The translations under genes and the position numbers were made by a program. Positions 1-5,045 of a stretch of DNA of 6,242 nt are shown in pieces. Below the pieces are notes generated by a model. It was not told the DNA's origin. It saw only the letters and a program-made list of their open reading frames with translations, and searched no databases. This stretch comes from an uncultured Lachnospiraceae bacterium (GTDB lineage: Bacteria > Bacillota_A > Clostridia > Lachnospirales > Lachnospiraceae), in contig CACZQE010000132.1 in assembly GCA_902783205.1 (NCBI GenBank), positions 1 through 6,242 of the forward strand, written 5' to 3'. How positions within the stretch are numbered: position 1 is the first letter of the stretch; each line of letters starts with the position of its first letter.

Positions 1-276
1 GGTGCCGCTGAAACGGTCTACAAATCCCAGGTATACATCGCCGCTCTTGATGGAGATATCTGCGCCGATTACAGCAGACTCACTGGGTGTTACAGTGATG
101 ATACCGATAGCGGAACGCTCAAAGTCGATATCCGGATTCAGTCCGAGCTTACGGTAAACAATCGGCTTGGGACTGGTGATAACGTGTGCCAGTGTGATCT
201 GACGTCCAGGTACAGTTTCCTGAATGATTCTCAATCTGCCTTCTGTATCCTTGGGTAATAATTCTCTGATATCCAT
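1..276 (-). CDS. EutS/PduU-type bacterial microcompartment shell protein, 3' end outside window
   Basis: Ninety-two codons are visible with no stop before the window edge; the family is usually about 110-120 residues, so roughly the last quarter is missing. The translation has the hallmarks of the circularly permuted BMC-domain hexamer family (EutS, PduU): a segment reading IIQETVPGRQITLAHVI near residues 18-34, SAIGIITVTPSESAVIGADI around 56-75, and GFVDRFSGT at the visible end. These shell proteins tile the facets of protein organelles that enclose aldehyde-producing pathways such as ethanolamine, propanediol, choline or fucose/rhamnose breakdown; which pathway applies cannot be told here. 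The ATG start is supported by a strong AAAGGAG ribosome binding site 8 nt upstream. It has its own promoter and a gap from thrS, so it is probably the first gene of a microcompartment operon continuing off the left edge. The N-terminus is about 10 residues longer than I recall for E. coli EutS. Confidence 0.9.
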   Translation of the reverse strand, partial: MDIRELLPKDTEGRLRIIQETVPGRQITLAHVITSPKPIVYRKLGLNPDIDFERSAIGIITVTPSESAVIGADISIKSGDVYLGFVDRFSGT

Positions 277-304
277 ACTTTCCGCTCCTTTACTGATATT
301 TGTA

Positions 305-316
305 CTGCTTTCGCAG
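305..316 (-). other. Small GNRA-loop hairpin in the shell-gene leader
   Basis: In the transcript the sequence CTGC-GAAA-GCAG can form a 4-bp stem closed by a GAAA tetraloop, about 30 nt upstream of the shell-protein start codon. It is short and may be incidental, but the GNRA loop makes it more stable than average. No T-tract follows, so it is not a terminator. Confidence 0.25.
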
Positions 317-366
317 GTTATTAACTCGTTTCTATATGAGACGATACTTTTCTTTTTATATGACAC

Positions 367-395
367 ATTATATCACAGTCTTTTATTAGATTCTA
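367..395 (-). promoter_or_regulatory. Predicted extended -10 sigma-A promoter for the microcompartment gene
   Basis: A perfect TATAAT (367-372) is preceded by TG with a one-base gap (374-375), giving the extended -10 form TGATATAAT. With a 17-bp spacer the -35 position holds TAGAAT (390-395), matching the consensus at only three of six bases, as is common for extended -10 promoters. Transcription would begin near 360, leaving a leader of about 84 nt. This supports the shell gene being transcribed separately from thrS. Confidence 0.65.
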
Positions 396-401
396 TGAAA
401 A

Positions 402-413
402 AAAAGCGCTTTT
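402..413. promoter_or_regulatory. 12-bp palindrome upstream of shell promoter; possible operator or weak thrS terminator
   Basis: AAAAGCGCTTTT is a perfect palindrome just upstream of the predicted -35 box. Its central ten bases, AAAGCGCTTT, match the core of an ideal CcpA cre site, but the outer TG and CA positions of that consensus are absent, so this is a resemblance only. Read in the transcript, GCG-(8 nt)-CGC followed by eight T residues could instead be a poor intrinsic terminator for thrS, but a 3-bp stem is too weak to be convincing. No better thrS terminator is seen between 277 and 515. Confidence 0.3.
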
Positions 414-515
414 GTTCGCAGTATTTTGTCATATTTGTCAGCATGGAGCATCTGAGTGGCTGCGTCTGATTTCAATATTTATCTGTAATCATGTATAAAT
501 TTGTTTTGTATGCGG

Positions 516-2549
516 CTACTCTGTCACCTCTTCTTTGCGGATAGCCTTTGTTCGGATCTCCTCACAGATATCTGCAACAAAATCTGCCAGGGGTTTTGCT
601 CCCTCGTCACCGGCGAAGCGGCTGCGGACAGCTACCGTGCCCTCTTCCTCTTCCTTGGCTCCGACGATCAGCATGTAGGGCAGCTTGTCCATTCTTGCCT
701 CACGGATCTTGTATCCGATCTTCTCGGACCTCTTGTCCACCGTAACGTCCACGCCGTTTCTGCGGAGCTCGGCAAAGACTTTGTCGGCATAATCGATATA
801 TTTCTCGGAGATCGGCAGGATACGTACCTGTTCCGGGCAAAGCCATGTGGGGAACTTGCCGGCATATTTTTCAATCAGCCATGCAAGAGTTCTCTCATAG
901 CATCCCATGGAAGTCCTGTGGATGATGTAGGGACGTTTCTTCTCGCCGTCCTTGTCGATATAGTACATGTCATAACGCTCAGCCAGGAACATATCAAGCT
1001 GGATGGTGATCATGGTGTCTTCTTTGCCATAGACATTCTTTGCCTGAATATCCAGCTTGGGTCCGTAGAAAGCAGCTTCTCCGTCTGCCTCGACATAGTC
1101 AAGACCGATCTCGTCCAGGATTTCCCTCATGGCATCCTGCACTTTGTCCCACTCTTCCGCTGTTCCGATATACTTGCCCGGGTTCTCCGGATCCCATTTG
1201 GACATACGGTAGGTTACATCCTCTTCCACTCCCAGCGTCGTCAGGCAGTACTTGGCCAGTTTTACGCAGTTCTTGAACTCCTCATTGACCTGTTCGGGAG
1301 TACATACCAGATGGCCTTCCGAGATGGTGAACTGTCTTACACGGGTCAGGCCGTGCATTTCTCCGGAGTCCTCATTTCTGAACAGGGTGGATGTCTCAGC
1401 CATACGATAGGGGAGATCCCTGTAGCTCTTCTGCCTTGCCTTGTAGACATAGTACTGGAAAGGACATGTCATGGGGCGGAGGGCATAGGCGTTGCTGTCC
1501 GCGTCATTCTCCAGAAGGTTGAGATCCTGGACGCCGCGGATTTCCCTGCCGGCTTCCTCGGCATTTTCAAGATCTTCCTTGTTCTCATATCCGAAAACAA
1601 ACATACCGTCTTTATAGTGGTACCAGTGATCGGAAATCTTATAGAGGGTGGACTTTGCCATCAGCGGTGTCCTGGTACGGACATAACCCCACTCGTAATC
1701 CTCCAGGTCCTCGATCCATCTCTGCAGTTTCTGGATCATCTTTGTTCCCTTGGGCATAAAGAGGGGAAGGCCCTGTCCGATCACATCTGCCGTCGTAAAG
1801 AGATCCATCTCTCTTCCCAGCTTGTTATGGTCGCGCAGGCGGATCTCTTCAAGGTACTTCAGCCTCTCTTCCAGATCAGCCTTTTTTGTGTAGGAAGTTC
1901 CGTAGATCCTGGTAAGCATCTTGTTCTTTTCGTCTCCTCTCCAGTAGGCGCCGGAGGAGGATGTCAGCTTAAATGCCTTGATGGGCTTTAAGTTCATCAG
2001 ATGGGGGCCCGCACAGAGGTCTGTGAAATCTCCCTGTTTATAGAAGCTGATGACTGCATCTTCTGGAAGGTCCTCGATCAGCTCCACTTTATAAGGCTGG
2101 TCTTTTTCCTTCATCAGGGCGATGGCCTCTTCCCGGGGAAGTTCGAATCTTTCAATAGGAGGATTCTCTTTGATGATCTTTTTCATTTCCTTTTCGATGG
2201 CATCCAGATCTTCCCTGGTCATGGGTCTTACATCAAAATCATAGTAAAAACCGTCTTCGATGGCGGGGCCGATGGTATACTTGGCCTCAGGGAAAAGCCT
2301 CATGACCGCCTGAGCCAGGACATGGGATGTGGTATGGCGGAAAGCCAGTTTGCCTTCGTCATCCGCAAATGTAAGAATCTGCAGAGTACAGTCTTTATCA
2401 ATTACAGTACGGAGGTCTTTTTTCTCTCCGTCCACTACGCCTGCGCAGGCTGCTCTTGCCAGACCGCCGCTGATATCTGCCGCGATATCGATGATCGACA
2501 TGGGCTGCTGATATTCTTTGACTGAGCCGTCTTTTAATGTGATGATCAT
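516..2549 (-). CDS. thrS: Threonyl-tRNA synthetase
   Basis: This 677-residue class II synthetase attaches threonine to tRNA-Thr in the cytoplasm. Domain order is complete: TGS domain (about 1-60); N2 editing domain that removes mischarged serine (about 61-240), with its HxxxH (H72, H76) and CxxxH (C179, H183) motifs; catalytic core (about 245-570); anticodon-binding domain (about 572-667). The three zinc ligands that select threonine appear intact as C362 (MTCP), H413 (SEGHLVC) and H544 (IIHR). The motif 2 arginine is R391 (FRNE), and motif 3 lies near GCYER (549-553). It is about 35 residues longer than E. coli ThrRS, mostly through an extra stretch of roughly 30 residues (about 320-352) just before the first zinc ligand. 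Core motifs also differ from the usual form (CPFQ for CPGH; HRTSMGCYER for HRAxxGSxER). The start has AAGGAG 9 nt upstream. It is second in a T-box operon, 80 nt behind the LtaS-like gene; no promoter was identified in the gap. Confidence 0.97.
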   Translation of the reverse strand: MIITLKDGSVKEYQQPMSIIDIAADISGGLARAACAGVVDGEKKDLRTVIDKDCTLQILTFADDEGKLAFRHTTSHVLAQAVMRLFPEAKYTIGPAIEDGFYYDFDVRPMTREDLDAIEKEMKKIIKENPPIERFELPREEAIALMKEKDQPYKVELIEDLPEDAVISFYKQGDFTDLCAGPHLMNLKPIKAFKLTSSSGAYWRGDEKNKMLTRIYGTSYTKKADLEERLKYLEEIRLRDHNKLGREMDLFTTADVIGQGLPLFMPKGTKMIQKLQRWIEDLEDYEWGYVRTRTPLMAKSTLYKISDHWYHYKDGMFVFGYENKEDLENAEEAGREIRGVQDLNLLENDADSNAYALRPMTCPFQYYVYKARQKSYRDLPYRMAETSTLFRNEDSGEMHGLTRVRQFTISEGHLVCTPEQVNEEFKNCVKLAKYCLTTLGVEEDVTYRMSKWDPENPGKYIGTAEEWDKVQDAMREILDEIGLDYVEADGEAAFYGPKLDIQAKNVYGKEDTMITIQLDMFLAERYDMYYIDKDGEKKRPYIIHRTSMGCYERTLAWLIEKYAGKFPTWLCPEQVRILPISEKYIDYADKVFAELRRNGVDVTVDKRSEKIGYKIREARMDKLPYMLIVGAKEEEEGTVAVRSRFAGDEGAKPLADFVADICEEIRTKAIRKEEVTE

Positions 2550-2572
2550 AGTTCTTTTCTCCTTTTTGACTT

Positions 2573-2588
2573 CCGGCCGAACGGCCGG
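2573..2588 (-). repeat. GC-rich hairpin B in the ltaS-like/thrS gap
   Basis: The transcript reads CCGGCC-GTTC-GGCCGG: a 6-bp all-GC stem with a 4-nt loop, ending about 24 nt before the thrS start codon and just upstream of its AAGGAG site. No T-tract follows, so it is not an intrinsic terminator. The stem arms are the same sequence as those of the neighbouring hairpin at 2609-2625. Confidence 0.7.
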
Positions 2589-2608
2589 GTATTCTCATTT
2601 GTTTCGGG

Positions 2609-2625
2609 CCGGCCGCGCGGGCCGG
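2609..2625 (-). repeat. GC-rich hairpin A directly after the ltaS-like stop codon
   Basis: The transcript reads CCGGCC-CGCGC-GGCCGG: a 6-bp all-GC stem with a 5-nt loop, beginning 4 nt after the TAA stop of the ltaS-like gene. No T-run follows. Because its arms equal those of the hairpin at 2573-2588, the 5' arm of one can pair with the 3' arm of the other. Possible roles are mRNA end protection after processing, a pause site, or modulation of thrS translation; none can be chosen from sequence alone. Confidence 0.7.
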
Positions 2626-2629
2626 TTCT

Positions 2630-4729
2630 TTACTTTATATAGAAAAAGGACCTTATCTGTTCGTCCTTTCCAAACATATTGTTGTACTGAAGGATCCTGT
2701 ATTCCCTGATCTTTTCGTAATAGGGTGAGCTCTCATCTTCCAGCTCATAATACTTCCCGTCCGCACCCCAGTAGCCCAGGGCATTGATGGCCGGAATCTC
2801 CTGGCGCAGCTTTGTCAGGTACTTCATATAGCCGGTGGTCTCCATCCCCGTCACCTCCGCCAGGTAGGTAGACAGGTAATTGTTGCTTGTCCTTTCCACC
2901 GTTTTTTCCTCGATGTCATAATTTGCCCAGATCAGGAAAGGCACCTTGTAAAGCTTCTCCAGCTCCTCTCCCTCGACCTGGTCGACAGGCCTGCCCAGGA
3001 GGGCGTCGTAAAATGTCTCATCAAGGTCCGGCTGGTGATCTCCGAAGAATATGATCACCGTCGGCTCTTTTTCCTCTTTAAAATAGGCAATCAGGTCTTT
3101 TAATGCATCATCGGACATTTTTATCATATTGAGAAACTGCTCTGTAGCCATATAGCCCGCAAGGGGGCCCTGTATCTCTACCGCATCACCTGTCTCATAG
3201 GTGCTGCCGTCATAACTGCCATGATTCTGCATGGTCACATTGAACATGAAGAAAGGTTCTCCTGACGCCTTGTTGGCCTTGTAAAGGTCGATGATCTTCC
3301 TGTAATCCGCCGCGTCCGTTATATGATAGTTGACCGTATCGGTAAAGACAGAAAAGCTGTCTGAAGAGTAAAAATGTGAGAAGCCCATCAGAGGATAGAC
3401 CTTGTAGCGGCTGTATCCCGAATTATAGTAGGGATGCAGGGCCAGGGGATGTCCGTATCCCTGGGCCAGAAGATTTCTGACAAGGCCCGGCACCTGATCC
3501 CGCAGGAAAAGCTGGTAGGGCACCGAGTTGTCCGGGAGAAATCCCATGGTGTTCCCGGTCAGAAATTCGAATTCCGAGTTGGCCGTATTTCCTCCGAATA
3601 CAGAGGAATAGGTATATCCCTTAATGGTATTCTTCTTAAGTGACCGGAAAAAGGGCATGTAGTCCTCGGTCACCTGCAGGTCCCCGACCTGCTGCAGATC
3701 GGCAAAGGATTCGTTCATAATACATATGATATTAGGCTTCTTCCCGCTGTATTTTTCTGTCGAGGAGAAATTCTCCTCCGCCAGCGTCTCCCCGATAATC
3801 CTTTCCGCCTCTTCCGCGGAATAGCCTTCCGGTTCCTCCACATGCAGATAGCCAAATGTCCGCACAGTCGTCAGAAGGGTTCCGTAAAAGCGGTATTTGA
3901 ACTGGGGCCGGTATACCCTGAAGTCCACACCTATGGACTCCAGATAGTCGCTGAACACATAAACATGTACAAATGCAGTCGTCATGCCCACGCAAAAGAC
4001 CAGATAGACCAGACGCTTCTTCCAGGAGAGGAAGGGAATCCTCTCAAGCTTAAGCAGAAGAGCAACCAGAAACATGGCCAGTATGATCATTTCCGCCGTC
4101 TCCACATCGACAACAAAAGAGTAGGTATTGGCTACCGACACAGCTGTCATGAGCGAATATATATCAGAGGCGATAAAGCTCATGCTGCGGAATACCGTCA
4201 GCTCGTAATTCATGATCGAGAAAACGGCTGTGAAGAGGACCATGGCGATGGATGCCCCCCTCACACTGTTGCAGAGAAGGAGCAGGATCAGGTAAATAAA
4301 GACATAGATCAGAAAATCCAGCGCCATATAAAGGGGCGGGAGCTTATAAAAGGGGCTCCAGAACTGCATGTGGCTGTAAAGCTCCATGGCAAGAAAGCAG
4401 ACCGGCGGTGTCGTAATGGCCGCTATGACGGTAAGCCTCTTATTCAGCTTCGGTGACGGCCTGACCTTAAGAACGGTCAGGATCACCAGCAGTCCCCAGA
4501 GGACGCCGCATATGGTCAGGCTGTCTGCGTAAAAACGGTCCCAGAAGATGGGGGCAAAGGGATCATAATAAAGATCCGGCGTGGCAAAAAAGGCTACCGG
4601 CAGAAGGAATTCCAGGAAGAGGAGGAAGTTCCGCCCGGATTTCCCCCGGAAGAACTCCCGGATACTCCGGTTCCGGCCCTTCTTCTTTTTATCTGTATTA
4701 GTTTCTTTTCTGTCCTTACTCTTCTGCAT
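2630..4729 (-). CDS. LTA synthase (LtaS/MdoB) family membrane phosphoglycerol transferase
   Basis: The product has 699 residues. A very basic N-terminus (residues 3-33) precedes about seven hydrophobic segments (near 35-50, 70-88, 99-117, 134-153, 158-175, 213-228, 239-258). After these comes an extracellular alkaline-phosphatase/sulfatase-fold domain from about 330. Residues equivalent to the LtaS metal and catalytic set are present: E340 in MNESF, the nucleophile T382 in GGNTANSEF, H503 in QNHGSYD, and D564-H565 in FGDHQPD. Family members transfer glycerol phosphate from phosphatidylglycerol onto a growing lipoteichoic acid or another surface glycan; the acceptor here is unknown, so I do not assign ltaS. 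S. aureus LtaS has five membrane spans, so the anchor looks larger. The ATG has only a weak ribosome site (GGAG, 11 nt upstream). It is the first gene after the T-box leader and is followed 80 nt later by thrS, implying control by threonyl-tRNA charging. Alternatives are another phosphoglycerol or phosphoethanolamine transferase of the same fold. Confidence 0.9.
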   Translation of the reverse strand: MQKSKDRKETNTDKKKKGRNRSIREFFRGKSGRNFLLFLEFLLPVAFFATPDLYYDPFAPIFWDRFYADSLTICGVLWGLLVILTVLKVRPSPKLNKRLTVIAAITTPPVCFLAMELYSHMQFWSPFYKLPPLYMALDFLIYVFIYLILLLLCNSVRGASIAMVLFTAVFSIMNYELTVFRSMSFIASDIYSLMTAVSVANTYSFVVDVETAEMIILAMFLVALLLKLERIPFLSWKKRLVYLVFCVGMTTAFVHVYVFSDYLESIGVDFRVYRPQFKYRFYGTLLTTVRTFGYLHVEEPEGYSAEEAERIIGETLAEENFSSTEKYSGKKPNIICIMNESFADLQQVGDLQVTEDYMPFFRSLKKNTIKGYTYSSVFGGNTANSEFEFLTGNTMGFLPDNSVPYQLFLRDQVPGLVRNLLAQGYGHPLALHPYYNSGYSRYKVYPLMGFSHFYSSDSFSVFTDTVNYHITDAADYRKIIDLYKANKASGEPFFMFNVTMQNHGSYDGSTYETGDAVEIQGPLAGYMATEQFLNMIKMSDDALKDLIAYFKEEKEPTVIIFFGDHQPDLDETFYDALLGRPVDQVEGEELEKLYKVPFLIWANYDIEEKTVERTSNNYLSTYLAEVTGMETTGYMKYLTKLRQEIPAINALGYWGADGKYYELEDESSPYYEKIREYRILQYNNMFGKDEQIRSFFYIK

Positions 4730-4769
4730 TCTTATATTGTCTCCGGTCCGTCCCCGATTCCTTTTTCAT

Positions 4770-4808
4770 AAAAAAAAGCCCTGCTCCGACGAATTCTTCG
4801 GAGCAGGG
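4770..4808 (-). terminator. Intrinsic terminator of the T-box leader
   Basis: A perfect 11-bp stem, CCCTGCTCCGA (4798-4808) with TCGGAGCAGGG (4779-4789), closes an 8-nt loop. After one C come eight T residues (4770-4777). It lies 40 nt ahead of the LtaS-like start codon and would stop transcription when tRNA-Thr is charged. No separate terminator separates gatB from this leader, so it probably also ends gatB readthrough transcripts. Confidence 0.95.
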
Positions 4809-4835
4809 ACGATATCATCGCGGTTCCACCCTGCT
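4802..4835 (-). promoter_or_regulatory. T-box antiterminator
   Basis: AGCAGGG (4829-4835) pairs with CCCTGCT (4802-4808) over 7 bp, enclosing the TGGAACC bulge (4822-4828) and a small upper hairpin, CGAT-GAT-ATCG. The bulge's TGGA would pair with the tRNA 3' end NCCA, its last A predicting a U discriminator base. The 3' arm is the same CCCTGCT used by the terminator, so the two structures exclude each other, as the T-box mechanism requires. Confidence 0.9.
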
Positions 4836-5017
4836 TATCCGCCCGCAGGCAGATCGGCTTCATTCGGCGGTAACGGTGCCTTCCGGATCCGATTAAGGAT
4901 CTCTCAGGGGTGGTAACATACTCTCTTTCCTTAAAGCGCTCTCAGCCGCGGCGCCTCTCTCTGTCAGGAAATCTCCTGAATATATCTTCCCCGTCAACGA
5001 TTTTTCAGATGGATAAC

Positions 5018-5045
5018 ATTATAACATACCTTTTTTGTTTGTCAA
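5018..5045 (-). promoter_or_regulatory. Strong sigma-A promoter of the T-box/ltaS-like/thrS operon
   Basis: Consensus-perfect TTGACA (5040-5045) and TATAAT (5018-5023) are separated by 16 bp, with an additional TG one base before the -10 box. Transcription would begin near 5011, just before stem I of the T-box. The -35 box overlaps the TGA stop codon of gatB (5042-5044). Confidence 0.9.

Larger units (their letters stand above)
4770..5011 (-). promoter_or_regulatory. T-box riboswitch leader, threonine specificity (specifier ACC)
   Basis: This leader senses uncharged tRNA and permits readthrough when the tRNA is bound. The invariant T-box AGGGTGGAACCGCG lies at 4819-4832. Stem I can be folded by hand. 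Its base is GGGG (4989-4992) with CCCC (4907-4910). Above the specifier loop is a 7-bp helix of 4978-4984 with 4917-4923, then 4966-4971 with 4926-4931, then a distal stem 4951-4956 with 4934-4939. The 3' side of the specifier loop reads TT-ACC-A, placing the threonine codon ACC (4912-4914) before the expected purine. A small hairpin GATCC/GGATC follows (4886-4901), then the usual region near CCGTTACC and GAATGAAG (4859-4876). It precedes the LtaS-like gene and, behind that, thrS, which supports the threonine assignment. The folding is manual, so stem I details are less certain than the T-box itself. Confidence 0.93.

Noticed and set aside
421..440. Tandem near-repeat TGACAAATA/TGACAAAATA on the minus strand in the thrS/shell gap
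   Set aside because: Two short AT-rich copies in a low-complexity stretch can arise by chance, and no function is indicated.
224..469. 81-codon + strand frame across the thrS/shell-gene gap
   Set aside because: It overlaps the conserved shell-protein start and promoter on the other strand; the hydrophobic look comes from AT-rich DNA, and no ribosome site was found.
501..1991. Long open frame (496 codons) on the + strand opposite thrS
   Set aside because: It is antisense to a fully conserved thrS, has no recognisable protein motif and no clear ribosome site; it is a by-product of thrS codon use.
2636..2665. TATATAA-like sequence at the 3' end of the ltaS-like gene as an internal thrS promoter
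   Set aside because: No acceptable -35 box lies 16-18 bp upstream (only a weak half match), so it cannot be called; it remains a place to check by start-site mapping.
3842..4456. Open frame of 204 codons on the + strand opposite the LtaS-like gene
   Set aside because: Translation is low-complexity and rich in His, Lys and Arg with no family resemblance, and the opposite strand holds a conserved enzyme.
4718..4769. 17-codon minus-strand frame from an ATG right after the T-box terminator, running into the LtaS-like start
   Set aside because: Only the terminator T-run precedes the ATG, so there is no ribosome binding site, and it is out of frame with the real gene.
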